Program-made: the position numbers and the translations under genes
Source: Cellvibrio sp. KY-YJ-3
Lineage (GTDB): Bacteria; Pseudomonadota; Gammaproteobacteria; Pseudomonadales; Cellvibrionaceae
Assembly (NCBI RefSeq): GCF_008806955.1
Contig: NZ_CP031727.1
Span: 1,998,001 to 2,062,000 of the forward strand
Length of the DNA stretch: 64,000 nucleotides
Direction: 5' to 3'
The notes under the pieces: model-generated
What the model was told of the DNA's origin: nothing
The model's database searches: none
Seen by the model: the letters and a program-made list of their open reading frames with translations, nothing else
Shown here: piece after piece, positions 8,389 to 16,935 of the stretch
How positions within the stretch are numbered: position 1 is the first letter of the stretch
How the letters are laid out: each line of letters starts with the position of its first letter

Positions 8389-9411
8389 TTATAAATATTT
8401 ACGCAACCAGTCGATTGTTTCCTGGTGGACTTGCTGTTTATGCCGCGTCAAACCATGGTCGCCTTGTTTATAAATCACCAGTTTGTGCGGGTAAGTGCGT
8501 GCTGCAAGTTTTTCCGCGAGTGATAAGGCGTTTTCAACCCGCACTTTTTGATCGTTATCGCCATGCAAAATTAATATCGGTGCGGGCGATTTAAGTTCAT
8601 CCAGCCAGTACACCACGGAGCGATCAATTAAGGTTTGCTGTTTGTCTTGCTGATAGTTGGGAATGCGTTTGCGGAATACATTGCGCTCCATTTCCGGGCG
8701 CAACCCGGTTTGCACTTCTGCCCACAAATCGGTCGGTGCGCCGCCCACCACAATTGCGGAAAAACGGTCGGAGTGTTTGGCCGCTAAAAAAGCCATCATG
8801 CCGCACCGGCTCCAGCCGTAAAGGCCGATACGCTGTGGATCAACACCGGTGGTTGCATCAATAATATCCAGCAGGGCTAACACATCATGAATATCGCGCC
8901 CGCCAAATTCATCAAAGCCATTATTGTTATTCAAACCTGCCCCGCGATACTGACTGGCAATAACAAAATATCCCTCACTGGCGAGCGGCAACATTTTATT
9001 AAGTACTATTCCAGGTTTTATTTTTCCAAAACTGCCATTGCCGCCACGATTAAAAATAAGTGCGGGAGTTTTGCCTTTCACTTGTTTTGGAGCGGTATAG
9101 ATTCCTTCAATATCCAGCCCATCAACACGGTACACAAAACGTTTGCACACTAGCTCGGTGCGATATTTTTCATACAGTGTTGGTGGAATGTCTTGCTCAA
9201 TGCGCTGTTGAAATTGTGGCGATGATCTCTCGCCCATGAATGCCTTTATCCATTGGGCATAATTTTCGCCCCAATTAAAGCAATCCTTTTCTTTCATGAT
9301 TAATGGGGAGGAAACAACCAAGGCACTGCCCTGCAATGCACTTCCTTCGCGTTGGTCGCTACAGGCACTGAGTAGCCCAGTGAGGATAAGAATTCTAACG
9401 ATAGTGCGCAT
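8389..9411 (-). CDS. Secreted lipoprotein alpha/beta hydrolase (prolyl-oligopeptidase-like)
   Basis: 340 residues from ATG 9411, chosen for its AAGGAACACC ribosome site and because it gives a clean lipoprotein signal with lipobox LLSAC; the longer frame to 9444 would bury the signal. The nucleophile elbow is GWSRCG, the probable acid is in HGDNDQKVR and the His in GDHGLTRH, so the Ser-Asp-His triad is complete. The domain resembles S9/dienelactone-hydrolase-type enzymes (YRGAGLNNNNGFDEFGGRD). Expected to be anchored to a membrane face and to cleave a peptide or ester; substrate unknown. It ends 89 bases before the sigma-factor start. Confidence 0.82.
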   Translation of the reverse strand: MRTIVRILILTGLLSACSDQREGSALQGSALVVSSPLIMKEKDCFNWGENYAQWIKAFMGERSSPQFQQRIEQDIPPTLYEKYRTELVCKRFVYRVDGLDIEGIYTAPKQVKGKTPALIFNRGGNGSFGKIKPGIVLNKMLPLASEGYFVIASQYRGAGLNNNNGFDEFGGRDIHDVLALLDIIDATTGVDPQRIGLYGWSRCGMMAFLAAKHSDRFSAIVVGGAPTDLWAEVQTGLRPEMERNVFRKRIPNYQQDKQQTLIDRSVVYWLDELKSPAPILILHGDNDQKVRVENALSLAEKLAARTYPHKLVIYKQGDHGLTRHKQQVHQETIDWLRKYL

Positions 9412-9453
9412 GGTGTTCCTTTGCTCTTTTATTGTTGGGGGCATATTTGTGTG

Positions 9454-10854
9454 TTAGCACTTGTTGTTCCACTCAATGGGCGGCACCAACTGCCGCTTTT
9501 TTTGTAGCTTGCAAATTTGTTGAAACAGCCACAGGCGCCAACGCACCGCAAAACCGGGTTTCAGGCTACCGGCCAACACGGAATTGATCGCCTGCGGCAA
9601 ACTCAAGGTGGGGCGCGGCGACATAAAGACTTCGCAGGCGCTGTTGTCGTAATAGGCATCGATCAATTGGCGCATGGTGCCAATTTGTGACTTTAGGGTT
9701 TTGGTATAACGCGTATATAACCTGGCTTCGCGGTGCGCGGCTAACAGCGGTAGCTTGACTTTCAGTTGCGCTGCTATTTGGTCGGCGGCGAGTAAACCTG
9801 ACTCCAGTGCGAGGTATACGCCGGAGGAAAATACCGGGTCGATAAAACTGGCGGCATCGCCCACTAATAAGCAGCGCTCGGCACCAAAGGTCTCGTGGGA
9901 AAAGCTGTAGTCGGATTCAATCCGGTATTCACCCAAGGGTTTGGCTTGGGCGAGAGCATCGCTTAAAAAAGGCGACTCTTTTACTTTGCGCCAGAATAAT
10001 TGCTCCCAGCTCTCGTCTTTTTCGCGCCCACCATTTTTTTGCAGCACTACACCCACGGAGGTGACGGTGGGGGATATGGGAATCGCCCAAAACCAGGCCT
10101 GTTCCAGGCGCAGCACAATCACATCGCCCGCCGGTTCACCGCTATCGCGCTGCATATGTTCAAAGTGATTAAACACGGCCATGCGCCCTGGGTAGGGCAA
10201 GGCGGCTTTAGCGAGTTTCATGGCGCGGCCCATGACACAGTGACGGCCGCTGGCGTCGATCACCCACTCGGCATTGATGACCTGCGGTTGACCAGCGCGG
10301 CTGGCTTCCAACTGCCAGCCGGATTCAGTGCGCGTCACTTTGGTGACCGGGCATTGCTCCCACACCTGCGCGCCGCAACTTTCGGCGTGGCGCAGCAGGA
10401 TCTCATCAAAACGCGCGCGCTCGACTTGATAGGTCATCTCCAACCCTTTCACCCAGCCCTGGGCAAACACGTTGCGCACGGTGCGTGAGCGATCGGCAAG
10501 TGTAAATTGCGCACCGCGTTTTTCGATAAAACCGGCGGCAGCGATTTTGTCCCACACACCAATTGCTTGCAAAATGCGATTGCCATTGGGCAGCAGCGAC
10601 TCGCCAATGTGGAAGCGCGGAAATTGCTCGCGCTCCAACACCAGCACATCCACTCCGGTTTGCGCCAGGCGGGTGGCCGCCACACTGCCAGCGGGGCCGC
10701 CGCCAATAATAACGACAGTGTGTTTTTGCACGTTTTTAGTCAGTGTCGGAATATTTGTCAGCGGCTTATCGACAAGGTTTTGACGTTTGCTAGGGGTGCT
10801 ATTTAGGGGGTCTTTATAAGCGCCAGAAATGTCGCTATCCAAGAGGGTGTTCAT
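9454..10854 (-). CDS. FAD-dependent halogenase-like oxidoreductase
   Basis: 466 residues. A Rossmann FAD-binding motif GGGPAG lies at residues 51-56, followed by FPRFHIGESLLP, a hallmark of the flavin-dependent halogenase/geranylgeranyl-reductase-like group. WFWAIP near residue 252 fits the W-x-W-x-I-P motif used to recognise flavin-dependent halogenases. A second FAD motif, GDAASFIDPVFSSGVYLALESG, is present. The ATG at 10854 has AGGAAG nine bases upstream. No polyketide, peptide-synthesis or flavin-reductase gene lies next to it, so the substrate is open; hydroxylase or reductase roles are also possible. The ~40 residues before the Rossmann strand are unusually long. Confidence 0.75.
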   Translation of the reverse strand: MNTLLDSDISGAYKDPLNSTPSKRQNLVDKPLTNIPTLTKNVQKHTVVIIGGGPAGSVAATRLAQTGVDVLVLEREQFPRFHIGESLLPNGNRILQAIGVWDKIAAAGFIEKRGAQFTLADRSRTVRNVFAQGWVKGLEMTYQVERARFDEILLRHAESCGAQVWEQCPVTKVTRTESGWQLEASRAGQPQVINAEWVIDASGRHCVMGRAMKLAKAALPYPGRMAVFNHFEHMQRDSGEPAGDVIVLRLEQAWFWAIPISPTVTSVGVVLQKNGGREKDESWEQLFWRKVKESPFLSDALAQAKPLGEYRIESDYSFSHETFGAERCLLVGDAASFIDPVFSSGVYLALESGLLAADQIAAQLKVKLPLLAAHREARLYTRYTKTLKSQIGTMRQLIDAYYDNSACEVFMSPRPTLSLPQAINSVLAGSLKPGFAVRWRLWLFQQICKLQKKRQLVPPIEWNNKC

Positions 10855-11131
10855 GGTGCTTCCTTAGGGTGTTCAGCGCACTGGCGTTAGGGGAATTGTC
10901 GCGGCGCGAGTATAAACAGCCTGCGTCGCCAAAATCCATATCGATAGCGGCCTAAAATCCAGGCAGCTGACGGTTTTTTTTACACTATTCTATTTTTAAT
11001 GTGATTTGGTTATCAGCATGATATTGATTTATATCGCAATTGCATGTGTGGCTTGATAATTGCTAATTTAGACGACAATGGCTAGGCTAAAACAACCAGC
11101 CAACCTCACTGACTTATCAATGGATTCCATC

Positions 11132-11746
11132 ATGTTAAAACGCGTTATTTCTGTTCCCGTATTTGCATTGCTGGCGGGTCTGTTTTTATCGATTTCTGCA
11201 CAAGCTAATTTGATTGTTAACGGTAGTTTTGAAGACAACGCCGTGAACGCTGGTTCCTGGAAAGCGTTTAATGCGAGCGCCGTAAATGGTTGGGAAGGCA
11301 GCCGCATCGAGATTTGGAATGGCATGAGTGGTGTAAAAGCTCCTGACGGTAAAAACCACATCGAATTAAATGCTGACCCCTACAACGGTGCCATTTTTTC
11401 TATATTCCAAAATCTGGCGACAAGTGCCGGTCAAACCTACGACGTTTCATTCTTTTATCGCGCGCGTCAAAACGACACTGAGGCATTCTCCTTCTCCGTA
11501 GCAAACCTCGCGTTGGTTCTGGACAACCACACCACCAGTGTTTGGTCAAAATTTGAAGGTAGTTTTGTTGCCGGTGCAGCTACCAGTGTGCTGACTTTTT
11601 CTACCCTGACCAATGGCACCTACGGCAACTTTATTGACCACGTAGTGGTAACGGCACGCGCGAGTGTTAATGAAGCCAGCTCACTGGTTATGTTGACTAT
11701 CGGCATCTTGGGTTTAATGTTGGTAAGAAGAAAAAACCGCGCTTAA
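11132..11746 (+). CDS. Secreted PEP-CTERM-like protein
   Basis: 204 residues from ATG 11132 (ATG 11120 and 11078 are alternatives). A Sec signal peptide ends around SAQA, then NLIVNGSFEDN begins a choice-of-anchor-type beta-sandwich seen in many exported anchored proteins. The C-terminus is tripartite: NEASS in place of the usual PEP box, a hydrophobic helix (LVMLTIGILGLMLV) and a basic tail RRKNRA. That is a degenerate PEP-CTERM sorting signal, normally processed by exosortase, of which none lies in this window. Probably an extracellular matrix or surface protein. It is monocistronic with its own terminator. Confidence 0.7.
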   Translation: MLKRVISVPVFALLAGLFLSISAQANLIVNGSFEDNAVNAGSWKAFNASAVNGWEGSRIEIWNGMSGVKAPDGKNHIELNADPYNGAIFSIFQNLATSAGQTYDVSFFYRARQNDTEAFSFSVANLALVLDNHTTSVWSKFEGSFVAGAATSVLTFSTLTNGTYGNFIDHVVVTARASVNEASSLVMLTIGILGLMLVRRKNRA

Positions 11747-11761
11747 TTTTCTTTACCGCAT

Positions 11762-11800
11762 AAAAAAACCGCTCGTTGAGAATTCAGCGAGCGGTTTTTT
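11762..11800. terminator. Bidirectional terminator
   Basis: An A-run, stem ACCGCTCGTTGA paired with TCAGCGAGCGGT (one mismatch), a GAAT loop and a T-run lie between the PEP-CTERM-like gene and the convergent tgpA gene. It is symmetrical and can terminate both. Confidence 0.85.
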
Positions 11801-11818
11801 TATGTCTTGTTTTAATAT

Positions 11819-13819
11819 CTAGAAGGGAAAGCGGCGGACTTTCTCCTGCAATTGCGCCAGCTGCTGGGTTTGTTGGCGATAGGCGATCTGTTCAAACAGG
11901 CGCGCGATAATGCTCAAACTGGCTTGCCAGCGCGGCTCACTGCGAATCACCCGCGCAATAAAATCCCCCGGCGTTTCACCCATTCCGCGCACATAACCCA
12001 GTTGGGCGAGCTTGCGTTCAAGGGATTGAATAGCGCGAATTTCCGCGCGCAGCGCGGGGCGGGCGTGGCTGCGCAGCAGTGCCCAAGCGGCCAGTGCTGC
12101 CGCTGCTAATCCCAAACCCACGAGCCAAAGGGTAATGCGCCAGACTTCGGTGCCGCCGAGCAGGCGGGTGAGCAGCCCCTCCTGCGCATCGCTGTCGTAA
12201 TTTAATACCCAGCGCTGCCACACGAAGTTGGCGGCATCCCAGCGCAGTTGCAGGTTGTAGAGCAGGGATGAACCACTCCAGTTGTTACTCATCAGGTTCT
12301 GGTCGTCGGCGCTGAGGGCGTCATCCAACCCCTGTTCAATGCGGTTGGGGGCGACGGCCGCGGTGGGGTCGATGGTGCGCCAGCCTTCACCCTCTATCCA
12401 GACTTCGGTCCAGGCATGCGCATCGGACTGGCTCACCAGCAGGTAATTTTCCAGCGGGTTCCAGCGCCCGCCCTGATAGCCCACCACCACTCGCACCGGA
12501 ACCCCCGCGGCGCGCAGCAATACGCTAAAACTGCTGGCAAAGTGCTCACAAAAGCCTTTTTTGGTGCTGAACAAAAACTCGTCCACCGAGTGTTGGCCGA
12601 GTACCGGTGGCTGCAGGCTGTAGGTAAATTCACGGTTAAACAGGCTGAGCGCACGTTCAATAATGGCTTGATCAGCTAACCCTTCACCTCGCCATTGTTC
12701 AGCCAGTGCGCGGGTTTGCGGGTTGGCATTGGCGGGCAAACGCGTGTGGGCGGCGCGTTCGCCTGTGGAGAGCGATACCTTGGCAACTGGCTCCAGCTGC
12801 AGCGCCGAACTGACTTCATAACGCAGGCGTTGGGCGACAGGCACCGGGTTATACAGCAAGTGGTCGCGGGTGATGCGAATGGGGCGACGGTTGCTCACTG
12901 CGCTGGTACGCTGGGGTGTCATCAGGCTGAACAGCCAGGGTTGGCCGTGGGGTTCCATAATGATGCTGTAATCCAGCGATTCCAGTACCCGCTGGTTGTT
13001 TTCAGCCGCAGGCGGCAGGCCCCAGCTATCGCGTTGGCGCCAGGTGCGACCGTCAAAATTGTCTAATACCAAGCCGCGCCAATAGAGTTGATTGGCGGGT
13101 GGTGGTTCGTCTTTGTTGGTGAATTCCACGCGAAATGCGGGCGCGCGGTTAAGCGCGAGCTGACCCAAATCACCGGGTGAAAGGCTATCGCTAAAACCGG
13201 TTTTGGCCGCCTGCTGGTTGGGTATCGCCCACAGCGGCCCAAGGCGCGGGATCACCACAAACAACACCAGCATTACCGGCAGTGCATGCAGCAACAAACG
13301 CCCTCCGGCGCGCAGGCGCAGGCCATTGCTTTGCGCGGTGGTCAGGTAGAGCGAGCGCCAACTGGCGAGCAGCACCAGCAGGCAGCCCAGGCTGTAAAAC
13401 GCTGCCAAGGGGCTTTGGTTGAACAACAATTGGCAGGCGGTAATCACAAAACCGATAAAAATCAGCAGCTGCGCATCGCGCGCGGAATTCACTTCCAACA
13501 GCTTGAGTACAAAGGCGCATACCAACAGTCCGACCATGGTGTCGGTGCCGGTTTTACCGGCGTAACTGGCAATTAGGCCCCCCGCACACACCAGCGTGAG
13601 CAGGGTTTTCACCGTGCCGCCCGGAGCACCCCAGCGGCCGCGAAAAACCTGGGTGCGCCAAAACCCCGCAATCGCCCACACCAGCCAGAGCCAGGCAGGT
13701 AAATTAATCAGCAACGGCAAGATCAACAGCGTCTGCATCACCAGCAGCCACGCGAGTTTGTCGCGCGCTAAATATTCGGTGCGCTGCGAGTGGGGTTGAG
13801 CGAGCCGTTTAGTCCACAT
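11819..13819 (-). CDS. tgpA: TgpA-like transglutaminase membrane protein
   Basis: 666 residues. An N-terminal DUF3488-type block with about six membrane helices (residues 20-200) is followed by a periplasmic transglutaminase-like domain with probable catalytic Cys424 in KKGFCEHFASSF, His468 in SDAHAWTEVW and Asp in RTIDPTAAV. One more membrane helix lies near residue 560 and a DUF4129-like helical tail closes the protein. This is the architecture of Pseudomonas aeruginosa TgpA (PA2873). It is the last gene of a moxR-DUF58-tgpA operon and overlaps the DUF58 gene by 11 bases. Likely acts on periplasmic proteins or envelope material; substrate unknown. Confidence 0.9.
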   Translation of the reverse strand: MWTKRLAQPHSQRTEYLARDKLAWLLVMQTLLILPLLINLPAWLWLVWAIAGFWRTQVFRGRWGAPGGTVKTLLTLVCAGGLIASYAGKTGTDTMVGLLVCAFVLKLLEVNSARDAQLLIFIGFVITACQLLFNQSPLAAFYSLGCLLVLLASWRSLYLTTAQSNGLRLRAGGRLLLHALPVMLVLFVVIPRLGPLWAIPNQQAAKTGFSDSLSPGDLGQLALNRAPAFRVEFTNKDEPPPANQLYWRGLVLDNFDGRTWRQRDSWGLPPAAENNQRVLESLDYSIIMEPHGQPWLFSLMTPQRTSAVSNRRPIRITRDHLLYNPVPVAQRLRYEVSSALQLEPVAKVSLSTGERAAHTRLPANANPQTRALAEQWRGEGLADQAIIERALSLFNREFTYSLQPPVLGQHSVDEFLFSTKKGFCEHFASSFSVLLRAAGVPVRVVVGYQGGRWNPLENYLLVSQSDAHAWTEVWIEGEGWRTIDPTAAVAPNRIEQGLDDALSADDQNLMSNNWSGSSLLYNLQLRWDAANFVWQRWVLNYDSDAQEGLLTRLLGGTEVWRITLWLVGLGLAAAALAAWALLRSHARPALRAEIRAIQSLERKLAQLGYVRGMGETPGDFIARVIRSEPRWQASLSIIARLFEQIAYRQQTQQLAQLQEKVRRFPF

Positions 13820-14795
13820 AGCCAGCCTCGCGCGTCAGGTTAAATTGTGCCAGCGCCTTGAGCACGGTTTGCAGGTGGTATTCGCCCAGCGCGGGTTCCA
13901 GCGTCAGGCCGGGCAAACTCAATCCATAGGGAATTTGCTGGCGTTCGTAGTGCAGTGCCCAATAACACAGGCCGGACAAACGCAGCTCCTGCAATTGATT
14001 AAGGCTGTGCCAATCCAGCCACTTGTCAGCGGAAAAATACGCCTCGTACTCCTTGGTAAACAGCCCCTTGTTTTGCGCATATTGTTTCCACGCGATGTGT
14101 TTGATGGGGTCACCTGCTTGATATTCACGCAGGCCGCTGAAATCGTCGCCACCGCGTGTACTGCTGCCGCCTTCTTCGCGCCCGCTGCTGGCTTGGTGAT
14201 GGGGTTCATCAATAGCAATCGGCTGGGGGTAAATCAGCGCCACCGCCTCCAGGTTCAACCAACTCCAGCAGCGAATAATGCCCAGCGGAAAACGGCTCTG
14301 GATTAACAAACGCCCAGGGTGCAGGTAACCGCGCACTTTGCTGGGCGCACGCAGGTTCACGCGCTGCGGTTCGGCGGGGTTGAGCGCGAAAGTATGCCGC
14401 TCGCCTCCCTGCCAACAGATCTCCACATTTTCGCTGCCGCGTTTGTGGCGCGTTTCAAACTCCAGCACAAAACTGGCGGGCTCGCCCGCAAAAGCGGGGG
14501 TGGCGCTAATAAAGCGCACGCTAATGCCGGACAGGTTGGCAAAGGTGTGATGGATCGCCACTACGAACAAGCTAATCATCAAGTAGGCGAGAGCGAGGAT
14601 CAGGTTATTTTGGTAGTTGGTGCCCAGCAACCAAATCACCACTGTCATCGCCAAATACAAAAAACCGGTGCGATTGGGGAAGATATAGAGGTTTTTGCGG
14701 TTGAGGCTGATCTGGCGTGCACGCGGCGCCCGTTTATCGATCCAGCGGAAAAAGCGGCGCTGCCAGACGGCGCGCCAGTAGGTGCTAATGCTCAT
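13809..14795 (-). CDS. DUF58 domain protein
   Basis: 328 residues. Two membrane helices lie near residues 40-85 (TGFLYLAMTVVIWLLGTNYQ and the next), then a beta-rich domain, then the DUF58 core GDDFSGLREYQAGDPIKHIAWKQYAQ. The DFSGLREY-GD-x-R/K-x-I-x-W pattern defines the family, which has a degenerate VWA-like fold. It lies 14 bases downstream of moxR and overlaps tgpA. MoxR ATPase, DUF58 and transglutaminase genes form a conserved trio; DUF58 proteins are thought to be partners remodelled by MoxR. Confidence 0.9.
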   Translation of the reverse strand: MSISTYWRAVWQRRFFRWIDKRAPRARQISLNRKNLYIFPNRTGFLYLAMTVVIWLLGTNYQNNLILALAYLMISLFVVAIHHTFANLSGISVRFISATPAFAGEPASFVLEFETRHKRGSENVEICWQGGERHTFALNPAEPQRVNLRAPSKVRGYLHPGRLLIQSRFPLGIIRCWSWLNLEAVALIYPQPIAIDEPHHQASSGREEGGSSTRGGDDFSGLREYQAGDPIKHIAWKQYAQNKGLFTKEYEAYFSADKWLDWHSLNQLQELRLSGLCYWALHYERQQIPYGLSLPGLTLEPALGEYHLQTVLKALAQFNLTREAGYVD

Positions 14796-14809
14796 GGCCG
14801 GTCTCGCCC

Positions 14810-15724
14810 TTACGCCAGTACATTCACACTGTCGCGCAAATGTTTTACTAGTGCATCGCTGTCACTGCTGTGGCCGGTGCCGCGCACCCGGTGGCCGACC
14901 ACGGCGGGCAATACCTGTTGGATATCCTCCGGCACCAAGTAAGCGCGCTGGTGAATCAGTGCCCAGGCTTTGGCGGCGCGCAATAAAGCCAGTGCGCCGC
15001 GCGGCGATAAGCCGTAGCTAAAACGTGCATCGCTGCGAGTGAAAGCCACTAGACGTTGTACATAGTCCAGCAGCACCTCGCTCGCCGTCACCTGTTTTAC
15101 CGCCTTTTGGATGGCTGCCAATTGCTCGTTATTAACCAGTGGTTTTAATTCGCGAATACGTGCGCGTGGGTCCACGCCTTCAAACAGTAAACGCTCGGAT
15201 GCCGGGCTGGGGTAGCCGAGGGAGATGCGCATTAAAAACCGGTCGAGTTGCGACTCGGGCAGCGGAAAGGTGCCGCTTTGCGATAAGGGGTTTTGTGTCG
15301 CGATTACAAAAAACGGGGTGGGCAATGGGCGGCTTTTACCTTCGATGGTGACTTGGCCTTCTTCCATCGCCTCCAGCAATGCACTTTGGGTTTTGGGGGA
15401 GCTGCGGTTGATTTCATCGGCGAGCAACACCTGGGTAAACACCGGGCCGGGGTGAAATTTAAATACCCCCTGTTCGCGTTCAAAAATCGCTACGCCCAGA
15501 ATATCGGCGGGCAGTAAATCGCTGGTGAATTGCACCCGCTCAAACTTCAGCCCCAGCACTTTTGCCAGACAGTGCGCGAGGGTGGTTTTGCCCATGCCGG
15601 GTAAGTCTTCAATCAATAAATGCCCTTCGGCAAACAGGCAGGCGAGGGATAAGCGTACCTGCTGATCCTTGCCCAGTAATACTTGATCCACTTGGTCGAT
15701 GATGTTGCTAATCAGTGATTGCAT
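14810..15724 (-). CDS. MoxR-family AAA+ ATPase
   Basis: 304 residues. Walker A is PGMGKTT at residues 42-48, Walker B is LLADEINRS, sensor 1 is VIATQNP, and SQLDRF with the arginine-rich FLMRISLGYP segment follows; the C-terminal lid has LSPRGALALLRAAKAWA. This is a chaperone-like ATPase that, with VWA or DUF58 partners, assembles or activates other proteins. It is the first gene of the moxR-DUF58-tgpA operon, whose promoter probably lies in the 140 bases before 15865. Confidence 0.95.
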   Translation of the reverse strand: MQSLISNIIDQVDQVLLGKDQQVRLSLACLFAEGHLLIEDLPGMGKTTLAHCLAKVLGLKFERVQFTSDLLPADILGVAIFEREQGVFKFHPGPVFTQVLLADEINRSSPKTQSALLEAMEEGQVTIEGKSRPLPTPFFVIATQNPLSQSGTFPLPESQLDRFLMRISLGYPSPASERLLFEGVDPRARIRELKPLVNNEQLAAIQKAVKQVTASEVLLDYVQRLVAFTRSDARFSYGLSPRGALALLRAAKAWALIHQRAYLVPEDIQQVLPAVVGHRVRGTGHSSDSDALVKHLRDSVNVLA

Positions 15725-15864
15725 GAAGAAGCCTGATGAACGATTAATGTCATTATGTTGTTGAATCTAGTTGGGAGCATAACGCAGCGGGGAATTTGAT
15801 GGGGATAAAGAATCGCAAAGCTGACGACAGTTCTCACACCGCGCCCAGCGTTAATTTGCAACCA

Positions 15865-16842
15865 CTAGTCTGCCGCCACAACACAATTGCGGCCTTGTTG
15901 TTTGGCTTGGTAGATGGCTTTATCGGCGCGTACAAACCAGTCTTGCTGGGGCTCATCTTTCAACAGCTGGGCACAACCAAAAGAGGCAGTGATAGCGCCC
16001 TCCGGGTCTTTTAGTTCGCTCTCGATTTGCGCGCGCAATTGCTCGGCGATTACCAATGCATCCTCAAGAACGGTGTTGCGCGCGAGCACCACAAACTCTT
16101 CACCGCCAAAACGGAATACACGGTCGGTTTTACGTACCCGGCGGGTCAGCAGATCTGCCAGTTCAACTAATACCTTATCGCCCACATTGTGGCCGAATCG
16201 GTCGTTAACCATTTTGAAAAAATCCAAATCAATCACAATCAGTGATGCTGGAATATTATCGCGGGCGTAATCTTCCACGCAGAGGCGTAACTCTTCATCC
16301 ATCGCGCGGCGGTTGCCCAGGTTGGTCAGGGCATCCTGAGTGGCGTAACCCTCCAGCAGTTCGCGCTGGCGATCAGTGAGCAAGGCAAAGGTATAGGCCA
16401 TGCTGCCGCACATCAGCAAACTGGCGATCATGGCAAACAGTTCGGTGTTAGTTTCGAGGCGCGCGGCGATAGGTAGTATTGCCACTATGCAGAGCAGGTT
16501 GGCAATGAGTGCGGCGTTGGTGCGCAGCAAAAAGAAGTTGGCGAGAATCGAGGGGAACAGCCAAAACACATAAATCGGTTCATTTAAATGGGTGACTGTT
16601 ACCGCGCCGCCCGAGTAAAGAAAGGCTGTTATCACCGAGACCGTCGTAGTCGCCTCTCCGCGCCGATAGGTCACAATCGCGCTGCCCATCGCCGCAATGA
16701 CAATCGCCAAATCCACTGCGGCATTCAGGAACTCGCCATTTATGTAGCGAATCACAACAAAGGGCGCAACGGCCACGGCCGCCATAATGGCAAATAAATA
16801 CACCATGCCGCGTTGGAACTTATTCTTTGAATCGTTGGGCAT
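15865..16842 (-). CDS. Membrane-bound diguanylate cyclase (GGDEF)
   Basis: 325 residues. About five or six membrane helices fill residues 15-155, followed by a short linker and a GGDEF domain (residues 160-320). The active-site loop reads RFGGEEFV (about residues 241-248), so the catalytic signature is intact. DALTNLGNRRAMD, DLDFFKMVNDRFGHNVGD and the closing ADKAIYQAKQQGRN are standard. No RxxD inhibitory site is seen five residues before GGEEF. It should make cyclic di-GMP from two GTP in response to an input sensed in or at the membrane. Transcribed alone. Confidence 0.93.
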   Translation of the reverse strand: MPNDSKNKFQRGMVYLFAIMAAVAVAPFVVIRYINGEFLNAAVDLAIVIAAMGSAIVTYRRGEATTTVSVITAFLYSGGAVTVTHLNEPIYVFWLFPSILANFFLLRTNAALIANLLCIVAILPIAARLETNTELFAMIASLLMCGSMAYTFALLTDRQRELLEGYATQDALTNLGNRRAMDEELRLCVEDYARDNIPASLIVIDLDFFKMVNDRFGHNVGDKVLVELADLLTRRVRKTDRVFRFGGEEFVVLARNTVLEDALVIAEQLRAQIESELKDPEGAITASFGCAQLLKDEPQQDWFVRADKAIYQAKQQGRNCVVAAD

Positions 16843-16935
16843 AGTCGCCTATGCGTACTCCCGTAGTGGTGTTTTCGTTATGCCCTGAGCATAGACGGAA
16901 ATACCGGGTTTGCCCATTTACTGCCACCCGGCGGC

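Noticed and set aside
10000-10488. 162-codon plus-strand frame inside the halogenase-like gene
   Set aside because: Antisense to a well-supported gene, no ribosome site and low-complexity composition expected of a mirror frame.
14319-14942. 207-codon plus-strand frame across the DUF58 and moxR genes
   Set aside because: Runs antisense through two clear genes; no recognisable domain.
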